A DNA stretch of 64,000 nucleotides from contig NZ_JACYXI010000004.1 in NCBI RefSeq assembly GCF_014842915.1, positions 124,001 to 188,000 of the forward strand. Direction: 5' to 3'. This DNA is from Roseibium litorale. Lineage in GTDB: Bacteria > Pseudomonadota > Alphaproteobacteria > Rhizobiales > Stappiaceae. The notes under the pieces were generated by a model, which saw only the letters and a list, made by a program, of their open reading frames with translations, searched no databases and had not been told where the DNA came from. A program made the translations under genes and the position numbers. Below, in pieces: positions 53,872 to 62,927 of this stretch (its first letter is position 1; every line of letters begins with the position of its first letter).

Positions 53872-54675
53872 ATGCTGGACGAAGCAGACGTACCTATCCG
53901 TGTCATCATTGCGGATGACTCAACGACGGTTTGCAAATTTGTAGAGCGCGCCCTCAAACTCACTGGCAGGAATTTTGATATCTGTTTTGCCCATGACGGG
54001 CATCAGGCCGTTTTGCTTCTCAGCAAACAGCCATTTGATATTGCATTCCTCGACATCAATATGCCTCAGCTCAACGGCATTGAGGTCATGGCGGCGATCC
54101 ATGTTATGGGGGCCAAGACCTTTGCGGTTTCCATGTCCGACCGTCTGTCTGACGCGGCACAGGAAAAGCTCAAGAGCTTTGGAGCCTATGATTATCTGAG
54201 CAAGCCCTTCAACAACGGCCAGGTGCGGCAACTCATTGAAACTTATGAAGCAATCCGCATGTCCTATCCGGTGCTTGTGGTGGACGATTCTGCCACGGTC
54301 CGCCGGATTGTCATGAAGGTGCTGCAGAAAAGTATATTCGATTTGCAGGTGGACGAGGCCGTGGATGGTCCGAGCGCCATCGATGCGGTGAAAAAGAGGC
54401 CTTACCGGCTGGTTTTCTCGGACTTCAACATGCCGAACATGAACGGCATAGAACTGGCCGAAAAGCTGGCGGCCTATACCGCCGGATCGGACGTGGTGCT
54501 TATGTCGACAGAGATGAGCGAGTTGCTGGACAAGGCCGCCCAGCGGGTCGGCGCCAAGGCCTTCCTGCGCAAACCGTTCTATTCAGCAGACGTGGATACG
54601 ATCCTGCATCATCTGTTCGGATTGAAGCACTCCTCCTTTTCCAAGCAGGTGCGAATGTTCGCCATGAGTGAATAG
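53872..54675 (+). CDS. double-receiver response regulator without output domain
   Basis: A 267-residue protein made of two receiver domains in tandem. REC1 (residues about 9-125) has DD at 15-16, phospho-acceptor Asp61 in LDINMPQLNG and Lys111 in LSKPF. REC2 (about 132-255) has DD at 138-139, Asp184 in SDFNMPNMNG and Lys234 in LRKPF. Both are complete. There is no DNA-binding or enzymatic domain, so it probably acts by protein contact, for instance with a kinase or the flagellar motor. No histidine kinase is adjacent. It is 231 bases from the CAP-domain gene on the opposite strand. Confidence 0.92.
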   Translation: MLDEADVPIRVIIADDSTTVCKFVERALKLTGRNFDICFAHDGHQAVLLLSKQPFDIAFLDINMPQLNGIEVMAAIHVMGAKTFAVSMSDRLSDAAQEKLKSFGAYDYLSKPFNNGQVRQLIETYEAIRMSYPVLVVDDSATVRRIVMKVLQKSIFDLQVDEAVDGPSAIDAVKKRPYRLVFSDFNMPNMNGIELAEKLAAYTAGSDVVLMSTEMSELLDKAAQRVGAKAFLRKPFYSADVDTILHHLFGLKHSSFSKQVRMFAMSE

Positions 54676-54772
54676 CCCCGTCGGACCGGTTCCTTGCGAA
54701 ACCGGTCCAGTGGGGCATGTCCGCAGCGCGGGATATCCCGGCCCGGACATCTGGGAGCTTACATGTTCCAGA

Positions 54773-56068
54773 TCAGCGCTTGGACGCGTCCAGAACGTCT
54801 TCGAAAGTTCGAAGGCCCGAGACCGGCGAGTTGACCAGAACGGCCATGTTGCCCGGCGCATGCTGGTTCTTCCACATCTTGGTGTGGGCCTTTGGGATCT
54901 GATCCCAAGGGAAGACTTCCGACATGCACGGGTCTATCCGGCGTTCGATCATCAGCTTGTTGGCGGCGGCTGCCTGTTTCAGATGAGCGAAGTGAGAGCC
55001 CTGAATGCGTTTCTGATGCATCCAGACATAGCGGGCATCAAAGGTGATGTTGAACCCGGTGGTTCCTGCGCAGAACGCAACCATGCCACCGCGTTTGACC
55101 ACGAAGGTCGAGACCGGGAAGGTCGCCTCTCCCGGGTGCTCGAACACCATATCAACGTTGACGCCCTTGCCGGTGATGTCCCAGATGGCCTTGCCGAACT
55201 TGCGGACTTCGTTGAACCAGGCCTTGTATTCTTCGGAATTGACCTTCGGAAGCTGACCCCAGCAGGTGAAGTCCTTGCGGTTGATCACGCCTTTCGCGCC
55301 AAGGCTCATGACGAAGTCGCGCTTGTCTTCCTCAGAAATCACGCCGATGGCGTTGGCGCCGGCTGCGGCACAGAGCTGGACCGCGAAAACCCCAAGACCG
55401 CCAGATGCGCCCCAGACCAGAACATTGTCGCCCGGACGCAGAATGTGCGGCCGGTGGCCGAACAGCATCCGGTAGGCGGTGGCCAGCGTCAGCGTGTAGC
55501 AGGCGCTTTCTTCCCAGGTCAGATGTTGCGGCCGCGGCATCAGCTGGCGGGCCTGAACCCGGCAGAACTGAGAGAACGAGCCGTCCGGCGTCTCATAGCC
55601 CCAGATCCGCTGGGAGGGAGAGAACATCGGATCGCCGCCGTTGCATTCCTCATCGTCGCCGTCGTCCTGGTTACAGTGGATGACGACTTCGTCACCGACC
55701 TTCCAGCGCTTGACCTTGGAACCGACGGCCCAGACGATGCCCGAGGCATCGGAACCCGCTATGTGGTAAGGCTGCTTGTGCACGTCAAAAACGGAAATCG
55801 GCTCGCCAAGTCCGGCCCAGATGCCGTTGTAGTTGACGCCCGCCGCCATCACGAGGACCAGAACTTCGTCGTCGCCGATCTCCCATGTTGGCACTACCTC
55901 CAGTTGCATGGCCTCTTCCGGCGGACCATGCCGCTCCCTGCGGATGGCCCAGGCATACATGCTCTTGGGAACATGACCGAGAGGGGGAATTTCGCCCAAT
56001 TCGTAGAGGTCTTTCATCGGAGCGGTCTCCGCTGTCCGGTTATCGTTGGCCTCGGCCGCTGACGTCAT
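54773..56068 (-). CDS. ccr: crotonyl-CoA carboxylase/reductase
   Basis: A 431-residue enzyme that reduces and carboxylates crotonyl-CoA to (2S)-ethylmalonyl-CoA with NADPH and CO2, the defining step of the ethylmalonyl-CoA pathway. Seen: the N-terminal PMKDLYELGEIPPLGHVPKSMYAWAIRRERHGPPEEAM, VMAAGVNYNGIWAGLGEP with the CO2-pocket Asn, HIAGSDASGIVWAVG, CNQDDGDDEECNGGDPMFSPSQRIWGYETPDGSFSQFC, the Rossmann VLVWGASGGLGVFAVQLC, and IQGSHFAHL with the CO2-contacting His. Full length. Divergent from ecm. Confidence 0.97.
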   Translation of the reverse strand: MTSAAEANDNRTAETAPMKDLYELGEIPPLGHVPKSMYAWAIRRERHGPPEEAMQLEVVPTWEIGDDEVLVLVMAAGVNYNGIWAGLGEPISVFDVHKQPYHIAGSDASGIVWAVGSKVKRWKVGDEVVIHCNQDDGDDEECNGGDPMFSPSQRIWGYETPDGSFSQFCRVQARQLMPRPQHLTWEESACYTLTLATAYRMLFGHRPHILRPGDNVLVWGASGGLGVFAVQLCAAAGANAIGVISEEDKRDFVMSLGAKGVINRKDFTCWGQLPKVNSEEYKAWFNEVRKFGKAIWDITGKGVNVDMVFEHPGEATFPVSTFVVKRGGMVAFCAGTTGFNITFDARYVWMHQKRIQGSHFAHLKQAAAANKLMIERRIDPCMSEVFPWDQIPKAHTKMWKNQHAPGNMAVLVNSPVSGLRTFEDVLDASKR

Positions 56069-56387
56069 TTCGTGCTCCTCCCGATGTACTGGACCGGTGC
56101 ATTTTCCGTCCTGACCGGCCGCAGCGCTTTGTTTTGCAACGCAAAATTATAAAGGCCGCCGAAACGGCATTCACATCGTCTCTGCGCAACTATCCTGCTG
56201 AAAGAGGCGAAAATCTATACGACTATTGCTTATATTGCGTTTTTGACCAAGCGGCATTTTGCATTGCATATAAAAAGGCTTTTCAGGCCTTGGAGAAAAC
56301 GGCATGGTTTCCGGTGAAGGAAACCAGAGGCGGGAAGCAACGCGGCACTGGTCGCGCTTCCGGTCTTTGCGAGGAGGGAGCAGACTG
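56069..56387. promoter_or_regulatory. ccr-ecm divergent control region
   Basis: A 319-base gap with promoters for both pathway genes. Two related elements stand out: TTTTGC-AAC-GCAAAA (perfect, 56132-56146) near ccr and TTTTGC-ATT-GCATAT (56257-56271) near ecm. They recall the TTTGCAA-type sites of ScfR-family regulators (RamB, PccR) that govern acetate and propionate metabolism; that link is inference. Confidence 0.6.
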
Positions 56388-58385
56388 ATGACGACGCCGG
56401 ATAAGCCGAAGGCTGAGCGGGACCGCCCGTGGATCTTCCGTACCTATGCGGGCCATTCGACGGCGTCAGAGTCCAACAGGCTCTACCGGACCAATCTGGC
56501 CAAGGGCCAGACCGGCCTTTCCGTTGCCTTCGATCTGCCAACCCAGACCGGCTACGATCCGGATGATCTGCTCGCCCGGGGCGAAGTCGGTAAGGTCGGC
56601 GTGCCGGTGGCGCATCTGGGTGACATGCGCGCGCTGTTTCACGAGATCCCCCTGGAGCGCATGAACACCTCCATGACGATCAACGCGACAGCTCCCTGGT
56701 TGCTGGCGCTTTATGCTGCCGCAGCCGATGAGCAGGGCGCTGACCGGAAGCTTTTGAGCGGCACGACACAGAACGACATCATCAAGGAATATCTGTCCCG
56801 CGGGACCTATGTCTTCCCGCCCGCGCCGTCGCTGAAGCTGACAACGGATGTGATCGCCTGGACATATTCCAATATGCCCAAGTGGAACCCGATGAATGTC
56901 TGCTCCTATCATCTGCAGGAAGCAGGCGCGACACCGGTTCAGGAGCTCTCTTATGCCTTGGCGACGGCCATCGCGATTCTGGACAGTCTGAAGGCGAGCG
57001 GAGCCATTCCCGAGGCTGACTTCCCTGTTGCGGTGGGCCGGATTTCCTTCTTCGTCAACGCGGGCATGCGCTTCATCACCGAGATGTGCAAGATGCGCGC
57101 GTTCACCGAACTCTGGGACGAGATCTGCCGGGAGCGCTACGGCGTCGAGGACGAGAAATACCGCCGTTTCCGCTACGGGGTTCAGGTGAATTCCCTTGGC
57201 CTCACCGAACCGCAGCCGGAGAACAACGTCTACCGGATCCTGATCGAGATGCTGGCGGTGGTTTTGTCCAAGAATGCCCGCGCCCGCGCGGTGCAGCTTC
57301 CGGCGTGGAACGAGGCGCTGGGCCTGCCACGGCCGTTTGATCAGCAATGGTCCCTGCGTATGCAGCAGATCGTGGCCTATGAGACGGACCTTCTGGACTA
57401 TGCAGATATCTTCGACGGCTCATCGGAAATTACCCGCAAGGTGGAAGAGCTGAAGATCGAGGCGCGTGAAGAGCTTGCCCGGATCGATGCCATGGGCGGC
57501 GCTGTTGCGGCGGTTGAATCCAGCTACATGAAACGCAAGCTGGTGGAGTCCAATTCTGCCCGTCTCGCCGCCATCGAGGCCGGTGAACAGATTGTGGTCG
57601 GCGTGAACAAATGGACGGAAAGCGAACCCTCTCCCCTCGCCGGAGGCGAGGACGGCGGCATCCTGACCGTTTCTGAACATGTTGAGGGCGAGGCTGTCGA
57701 GAAAGTGAAGGCCTGGCGCGAGGCGCGGGATCAGGCTGCGGTCGACGCGGCTCTTGCGGATTTGCGGCAGGCGGCCAGCGAAGGCCGGAATATCATGGAG
57801 CCGTCGATTGCCGCTGCAAAGGCCGGCGTGACGACGGGCGAATGGGGCCGCACTCTGCGCGAGGTCTTTGGAGAATACCGTGCGCCGACTGGGGTCGGCC
57901 AGTCGGTTCGCGATGATGCAGGAGATCTGTCTTCCGTCCGCGAGGCGGTCGAGGCCGTGTCCGGAACGCTTGGGCGGCGGCTGAAATTCCTGGTCGGAAA
58001 ACCCGGCCTCGATGGTCATTCGAACGGGGCCGAGCAGATCGCCGTGCGCGCCCGCGACTGTGGCATGGAAGTGGTCTACGAGGGGATCCGCCTCACTCCG
58101 GCGCAGATCGTCAATGCGGCGCTGGAAGAGGATGTCCATGTCATCGGCTTGTCGATCCTTTCCGGCTCACATCTGGCACTTGTCCGCGATGTGATGGACC
58201 GCCTGAGGGCTTCCGGCCTGACGGATGTGCCTGTCGTCGTCGGAGGAATCATTCCCGATGAAGACGCGGCCAGCCTCAAGGCCATCGGTGTTGCTGCTGT
58301 TTACACCCCGAAGGACTTCCAGCTCACGGACATCATGGCTGATGTGGTGCGGATTGTTGCCGCTGGAGCTGAAAAGGCAGCTTGA
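56388..58385 (+). CDS. ecm: ethylmalonyl-CoA mutase
   Basis: A 665-residue single-chain B12 mutase from the ATG at 56388 with GAGGAGGG upstream. The N-terminal TIM barrel shows RPWIFRTYAGHSTASESNRLYRTNL, SVAFDLPTQTGYDPDDLLARGEVGKVGV, NTSMTINATAPWLLALY and GRISFFVNAGMRFITEMCKMRAF. The C-terminal cobalamin domain has KPGLDGHSNGAEQ (D-x-H-x-x-G) and VHVIGLSILSGSHL. The RTYAGHSTA and SFFVN signatures and the context with ccr favour ethylmalonyl-CoA rather than methylmalonyl-CoA mutase. It converts (2R)-ethylmalonyl-CoA to methylsuccinyl-CoA. Confidence 0.93.
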   Translation: MTTPDKPKAERDRPWIFRTYAGHSTASESNRLYRTNLAKGQTGLSVAFDLPTQTGYDPDDLLARGEVGKVGVPVAHLGDMRALFHEIPLERMNTSMTINATAPWLLALYAAAADEQGADRKLLSGTTQNDIIKEYLSRGTYVFPPAPSLKLTTDVIAWTYSNMPKWNPMNVCSYHLQEAGATPVQELSYALATAIAILDSLKASGAIPEADFPVAVGRISFFVNAGMRFITEMCKMRAFTELWDEICRERYGVEDEKYRRFRYGVQVNSLGLTEPQPENNVYRILIEMLAVVLSKNARARAVQLPAWNEALGLPRPFDQQWSLRMQQIVAYETDLLDYADIFDGSSEITRKVEELKIEAREELARIDAMGGAVAAVESSYMKRKLVESNSARLAAIEAGEQIVVGVNKWTESEPSPLAGGEDGGILTVSEHVEGEAVEKVKAWREARDQAAVDAALADLRQAASEGRNIMEPSIAAAKAGVTTGEWGRTLREVFGEYRAPTGVGQSVRDDAGDLSSVREAVEAVSGTLGRRLKFLVGKPGLDGHSNGAEQIAVRARDCGMEVVYEGIRLTPAQIVNAALEEDVHVIGLSILSGSHLALVRDVMDRLRASGLTDVPVVVGGIIPDEDAASLKAIGVAAVYTPKDFQLTDIMADVVRIVAAGAEKAA

Positions 58386-58948
58386 CTAGGGTGTGGACCC
58401 ATAAATTTGAAGGTAATGGCGCGTCAACTGGCACCGAAAGGCGAGGCGAGTGGCGAAAAGCGGGCTTTATGCCCGGTTGAGACGCTCAACGCCGCCTTTC
58501 ACAGCCAGTTGCGCGTCCGGCATGGATTTGGCGAATTCGTCCGGCTACAGCGTTGCAAGACTTTGAAAGCCATAAGGCTTCCTGCAGCCTTGCGCCTTGT
58601 ATCCAAACCAATTCGCTCAAACCATTGCCTTCAAATTTATGAGTCCACACCCGAATACGTAGAATTCTCGATGTGATTTCTTCCGTAGGGAAAAGACTTG
58701 CCAAACATAGAGACTACTGATTGGTTTATTTTGGTATCTATGCAATTTCCCGTAAATTCATCCCGCATTGCAATATAAATTTCTATGGGAAGCTATCTGA
58801 CCGGGTGTGATACTAAGGTCCGTATCGTACATGCTGTCCCCTGAACTATTGTTAGTGGATTCTCAATATGTCTGGCGGACTGTTGTCTGATCATTTACTG
58901 AGAGAATTGCAAATGTTCAGGGAAGTATCGGTTCCGGGAGGCAGTTTG
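58386..58948. other. ecm-chemoreceptor intergenic region
   Basis: A 563-base gap. Its first half is the MITE-like element at 58389-58652. The remaining 296 bases are AT-richer than the surroundings and should contain the chemoreceptor promoter and leader; I see no gene there. Confidence 0.75.
58389..58652. mobile_element. MITE-like element with 31-bp terminal inverted repeats
   Basis: The left end GGGTGTGGAC-C-CATAAATTT-GAAGG (58389-58419) and the inverted right end (58622-58652) match at 29 of 31 positions. The 264-base element has no transposase; its short open frames are not convincing. It begins three bases after the ecm stop. No clear target duplication is visible (CTA on the left, GAA on the right). 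The shape fits a non-autonomous derivative of an insertion sequence; which family is not determined. Confidence 0.8.
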
Positions 58949-60364
58949 ATGTCACAGACCGAGGATCATCCCCCGGCGGGGTCCTCCTCCTCTGTCTTGG
59001 AGGCTATGGGCTCCATAGGCACGAATCTCAGCCGGATCAGTTTGGATGTGGCCGTTTCAGCCGATGACGTTCAATCGATCTCCGGCATCTTCACCAGTAA
59101 CGTTCAGGATTTCTCGGAGCTGGTTGATCGATTTGCGGACCTTGAAAAGGCGACGCTCGATATCTCAGCCCAGATTGCAGAAGCTGAGACGATTTCCAAT
59201 CATGCGCAGACCGAGATTGGCGGCTCGCAGACGACGATTGAAGCGGCTCGCAGGGAAATTGCGGAGTTGCTGGAAGCTGTTCGGGCCGGTGAAGAGCGTA
59301 TGGCGAAGCTCAGTTCGGTGCTGGGGAAGGTCGGGACGATCACAAGCACGATCAACAACATCGCCCGGCAAACAAATCTCCTGGCACTGAATGCGTCGAT
59401 TGAGGCCGCCCGTGCCGGCGATGCGGGACGCGGGTTTCTGGTGGTTGCCAACGAGGTCAAGGAGCTTGCCCAATCGACCGCTTCCGCAACTTCTGAAATC
59501 GAAACCTCGCTGACCGAAATCAAGTCAGGGTTCGATCTCCTCTCCGAGACCAGCAGGCAGACCGGGGAAACAGCGGACAAGGTCCAGACGCATGCGTCGA
59601 CCTTTGGGGAAATTCTGCAGAAGGTTTCCCATGACATTCAGGTAATTGGAGCCACTACTTCGGCGATTGACCATAAGATGGGCGAGGTCCGGGAAACCTC
59701 ACAGCAATTCCGGGAGACGTCCGTCACGGTATCCTCCAGCCTGACACAGTCCAGCACGAGGCTTTCCGAAATTTCCAGAACGATGCGCCGGGTGTCTGAT
59801 GATACGGACGCGTTCGTGCTGTTCACGGCCACTTGCGGGGCCAACAAGAGTGAAGCTGCCATCATTGAAAAAGCAGCAGAGGCGGCAAAGCGGGTTTCCG
59901 ATATGTTCGCGCAGGCCATTGCCAGCGGGGAGCTCTCCGAAGCGGACCTGTTCGACCGGAAACACACCCTGATTCAGGGCAGCAATCCGCCTCAGTATCT
60001 TGCCCGGTTCTCAAAATTCAACGACACCCATGTCTCACCCCTGATTGAGGAAATTGTTGCCAGCGATCCAAGGATCGCATGGTGTGCCTCAATCGACGAT
60101 ACGGCGTATGTCTCGACCAATACCCGTGCTGTCTCCAAGCCGCAGGGCAAGGACGTGGCCTGGAACATCGCGAACTGCCGCAATCACAGGTATTTCGATG
60201 ACAGGACCGGCATGCGTTCTGCCAAGAATACTGAGCCGCTGCTGCTTCAGACCTACCAACGTGACATGGGGGGCGGGAAGCTCGTTCCCATGAAGGACAT
60301 CAGCGCCCCAATTTTCGTGCGGGGCCGTCATTGGGGCGGATTCCGGATCGGCTACACGCCATAG
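58949..60364 (+). CDS. soluble methyl-accepting chemotaxis-type signalling protein
   Basis: A 471-residue protein (ATG at 58949, GGGAGG upstream; an ATG at 58868 is possible). No transmembrane helix. The N-terminal 350 residues are a coiled-coil MCP signalling domain with the hairpin tip [43 protein letters not shown], contacting CheA/CheW. The C-terminal 150 residues form a separate domain ([38 protein letters not shown]... and [23 protein letters not shown]...[11 protein letters not shown]) resembling the PAS/Cache-like tail found on some cytoplasmic MCPs. The sensed signal is unknown. It sits between ecm and mch. Confidence 0.88.
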   Translation: MSQTEDHPPAGSSSSVLEAMGSIGTNLSRISLDVAVSADDVQSISGIFTSNVQDFSELVDRFADLEKATLDISAQIAEAETISNHAQTEIGGSQTTIEAARREIAELLEAVRAGEERMAKLSSVLGKVGTITSTINNIARQTNLLALNASIEAARAGDAGRGFLVVANEVKELAQSTASATSEIETSLTEIKSGFDLLSETSRQTGETADKVQTHASTFGEILQKVSHDIQVIGATTSAIDHKMGEVRETSQQFRETSVTVSSSLTQSSTRLSEISRTMRRVSDDTDAFVLFTATCGANKSEAAIIEKAAEAAKRVSDMFAQAIASGELSEADLFDRKHTLIQGSNPPQYLARFSKFNDTHVSPLIEEIVASDPRIAWCASIDDTAYVSTNTRAVSKPQGKDVAWNIANCRNHRYFDDRTGMRSAKNTEPLLLQTYQRDMGGGKLVPMKDISAPIFVRGRHWGGFRIGYTP

Positions 60365-60461
60365 GGGATTTTCTCCGGCAGGCTTCCCCTTTCGTCTCCC
60401 TTGCCTTTGTGCGGTGCAACCTGCTTAATCAGGGAAACTGGCCGCGCGTGGGAGTGAAGGT

Positions 60462-61514
60462 GTGAGCAAGACCAATCCGGGTAATTTCTTCGAGGATTTC
60501 TTTGTCGGCCAGCTGATCCGGCATGCGACACCGCGCACCGTGACGGTGGGGGATGTGGCGCTTTACACGGCGCTTTATGGCACCCGCTTTGCGGTTCAAT
60601 CCTCTGACGCGCTTGCCTGGGGCTTGGGGTACGATCAGGCCCCGGTGGACGATCTGCTTGTTTTCCATATCGTCTTTGGCAAGACAGTGCCGGAAATCTC
60701 CTTAAATGCCGTTGCCAATCTGGGCTACGCGGGGGGGCGCTTCCTGGCCCCGGTCTATCCGGGCGATACGCTTTCCGCCGTCTCCGAGGTAATCGGCAAG
60801 AAGGAGAACTCCAACGGCAAGACGGGCGTCGTCTACGTCCGTTCCACCGGCTACAAGGCCGATGGCACCGAGGTGCTGGACTATGTGCGCTGGGTGATGG
60901 TCAACAAGCGGGATCCCCAGTCCCCGGCTCCTGAAGCCCTTGTTCCCGAGCTGCCCTCTGTCATTGACCCGATGGCGCTGGGCAATGCGGTGCCCATGCT
61001 GGAAACGGAATATTGGGACAATGATCTGGCCGGATCGCCTTACCGGTTTGCCGACTACGCCAAGGGCGAGAAGATCGATCACGTCGATGGCATGACGGTG
61101 GAAGACGCCGAGCACATGATGGCGACGCGTCTTTATCAGAACACGGCCAAGGTTCATTTCAATCAGTATACCGAGGGCAAAGGCCGGTTCGGCAAGCGGC
61201 TGATCTATGGCGGGCATGTGATTTCTCTGGCCCGGTCCCTGTCCTTCAACGGGCTTGGTAGCGCCTTCCATATCGCTGGGATCAACGGCGGCCGCCACGT
61301 GGCGCCACTGTTTGCGGGTGATACCGTCTTTGCCTGGTCGGAGGTGCTGGACACGGCGGAAATCGAGGGCCGTCCAGACATTGGCGCCCTGCGCCTGCGT
61401 CTCGTTGCCACGAAGAACCGCCCCTGCGTGGATTTCCCGCTCAAGGATGATCTTGGGAACTATGCCGAGAACGTCATTCTCGATTTCGACTATTGGGCCG
61501 TTCTGCCGAAATAG
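60462..61514 (+). CDS. mch: mesaconyl-CoA hydratase (double MaoC-type)
   Basis: A 350-residue hydratase starting with GTG. It has two MaoC/hot-dog halves: FFEDFFVGQLIRHATPRTVTVGDVALYTALYGTRFAVQSSD with FGKTVPEISLNAVANLGYAGGRFLAPVYPGDTLSAVSEV, and HVDGMTVEDAEHMMATRLYQNTAKVHFNQ...RLIYGGHVISLARSLSFNG. Length and context with ccr and ecm identify the ethylmalonyl-CoA pathway enzyme that hydrates mesaconyl-C1-CoA to beta-methylmalyl-CoA. The adjoining lyase gene (mcl1) is not in the window. Confidence 0.92.
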   Translation: MSKTNPGNFFEDFFVGQLIRHATPRTVTVGDVALYTALYGTRFAVQSSDALAWGLGYDQAPVDDLLVFHIVFGKTVPEISLNAVANLGYAGGRFLAPVYPGDTLSAVSEVIGKKENSNGKTGVVYVRSTGYKADGTEVLDYVRWVMVNKRDPQSPAPEALVPELPSVIDPMALGNAVPMLETEYWDNDLAGSPYRFADYAKGEKIDHVDGMTVEDAEHMMATRLYQNTAKVHFNQYTEGKGRFGKRLIYGGHVISLARSLSFNGLGSAFHIAGINGGRHVAPLFAGDTVFAWSEVLDTAEIEGRPDIGALRLRLVATKNRPCVDFPLKDDLGNYAENVILDFDYWAVLPK

Positions 61515-61557
61515 TCGGAAGACCTTGCCCGGCTTTTGGAAAAGGGCCGGAACCGGG

Positions 61558-62016
61558 CTATTGCTGGCCCTGCTCCCAGCCCGGTTCCCAACCTTCTGGG
61601 GCCATCTCGAACCCTTCAAACTGAAAGCCCGGGGCGACGGTGCAGCCGACGAGAGTCCAGGCGCCGAGAGACCGCGCCTGCTGCCAGCCGTCCCGCGGGA
61701 CGATCCCCTGAGGCCGCTCGCCATTCAGAATGTCCGGGCCAAGCCGGATGATCTCCTTACTCTCGCCATCCGGGCTGATTGACAGTTCCAGCGGGCTGCC
61801 GACGTACCAATGCCAGGTCTCGACCGCATCCACCTTGTGCCAGCGGGAGAGTTCGCCCTCTGTCAGCAGGAAATAGATGGCAGTGGAGGCCGCCCGTCCG
61901 TTCCCGTCCGTCTTCTCATCGCGGAATGTCTCGGCATAATAGCCACCCTCAGGGTGTGGCTGCATGCCGAGTTCCGCAATGATGGCGGCGGATTCACGTG
62001 AAACCGGGCGGGTCAC
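61558..62016 (-). CDS. DUF985 cupin protein
   Basis: A 152-residue cupin. Seen: IIAELGMQPHPEGGYYAETFRDE, STAIYFLLTEGELSRWHKVDAVETWHWYVGSPLELSI with the metal-type His/Glu ligands of cupin motif 1, and VPRDGWQQARSLGAWTLVGCTVAPGFQFEGFEMAPEGWEP as motif 2 and the family tail. The function is unknown. Its ATG overlaps the gloB stop by four bases, implying co-transcription with gloB. A weak parS-like sequence lies in its first codons. Confidence 0.92.
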   Translation of the reverse strand: MTRPVSRESAAIIAELGMQPHPEGGYYAETFRDEKTDGNGRAASTAIYFLLTEGELSRWHKVDAVETWHWYVGSPLELSISPDGESKEIIRLGPDILNGERPQGIVPRDGWQQARSLGAWTLVGCTVAPGFQFEGFEMAPEGWEPGWEQGQQ

Positions 62017-62813
62017 GCGTTGTCCTTGCGCTTGCGGATTTCAGCGAAGACTTCCGCATCGCTTGCGTCTTCGAGACCCAGGGTCTTGCGGATCGCCGGA
62101 CTGCCGGGGCGCAGGAAAGGATTGGTGAGCAGTTCTTCCGCGATAGTGGTCGGCAAAGTCGGCTTGCCCTCGGCCCGCAAGGCTTCCACTTCCTTCACAC
62201 GGTCCTGAAGATCCTCGTTGTCAGGCTCAAGGGTCAGCGCAAAGCGGGCGTTGGAAGCCGTGTATTCGTGGCCGCAGAAGATGGCCGTTTCTTCCGGAAG
62301 CTTGGAGATCAGCCGGGACAGGGATGCCCACATCATTTCCATGTCGCCCTCGAACACACGTCCGCAACCGAGCGAGAACAGGGTGTCCCCGGTGTGGGCG
62401 ATTTTCAGTTCCGGAAAATACCAGGAAATCTGATCCAGTGTATGACCGGGCGTTGCAATCGCCTCCACCCGCAGCGGGCCGGAGAGGGTGTGGTCGCCGT
62501 CCTCAACGAAGGCGTCCAAGCCGCCGATCTTGAGCCGTGACTTCTCGGGCCCCGTCACGCGGGCACCCGTCGCCGTCTTCAGTTCCGACAGCCCCTGAAC
62601 GTGATCCCAATGGTGATGGGTGATCAGAATATCTGTCAGTTTCCAGCCGGTTTCTTCCAGAACCGCGAGATAGGGCGCTGCATCCGGAACGTCGATCGCA
62701 ATTGTCTTGCCGCTTTCCGGGTCGTGGATAATCAGGCCGAAATTGTCGGAAAGGCAGGGAAACTGGCGGATTTGGACATTCGGTGCGGATGGCATGCTTT
62801 CGTTCGTCCTCAT
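62013..62813 (-). CDS. gloB: hydroxyacylglutathione hydrolase (glyoxalase II)
   Basis: A 266-residue metallo-beta-lactamase-fold thioesterase (ATG at 62813 or 62795). The metal site is THHHWDH at residues 65-71, with GPEKSRL, the TPGHTLDQISWY block, HTGDTLFSLGCGRVFEG and FCGHEYTASNARF. It hydrolyses S-lactoylglutathione in methylglyoxal detoxification. Divergent from the methyltransferase at 62928. Confidence 0.95.
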   Translation of the reverse strand: MRTNESMPSAPNVQIRQFPCLSDNFGLIIHDPESGKTIAIDVPDAAPYLAVLEETGWKLTDILITHHHWDHVQGLSELKTATGARVTGPEKSRLKIGGLDAFVEDGDHTLSGPLRVEAIATPGHTLDQISWYFPELKIAHTGDTLFSLGCGRVFEGDMEMMWASLSRLISKLPEETAIFCGHEYTASNARFALTLEPDNEDLQDRVKEVEALRAEGKPTLPTTIAEELLTNPFLRPGSPAIRKTLGLEDASDAEVFAEIRKRKDNA

Positions 62814-62927
62814 ATAATCGCCAAAGTGGCGTCAGCTTCGCAAAGCTTCTCCAAGAGGGCAAGTGGCAATGGCTTGCGCATGGCCCCGGATCAAGGTTCA
62901 ATCACCCGGCCCCTTTGCGGATGGATC

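Noticed and set aside
54683..54708. Hairpin GGACCGGTT...AACCGGTCC between the response regulator and ccr
   Set aside because: A good stem but no T tract on either strand; its role as terminator is not supported enough to list.
54668..56062. 464-codon open frame antisense to ccr
   Set aside because: ccr is full length and certain; the antisense product is low-complexity without known motifs.
56466..57347. 293-codon frame antisense to ecm
   Set aside because: Shadow of the conserved mutase barrel.
58407..58676. 89-codon frame inside the MITE-like element
   Set aside because: It runs through the terminal repeat and has no family resemblance; treated as non-coding.
61990..62005. parS-like GGATTCACGTGAAACC in the cupin gene
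   Set aside because: Only 13 of 16 matches and 36 kb from the cluster; it may be chance.
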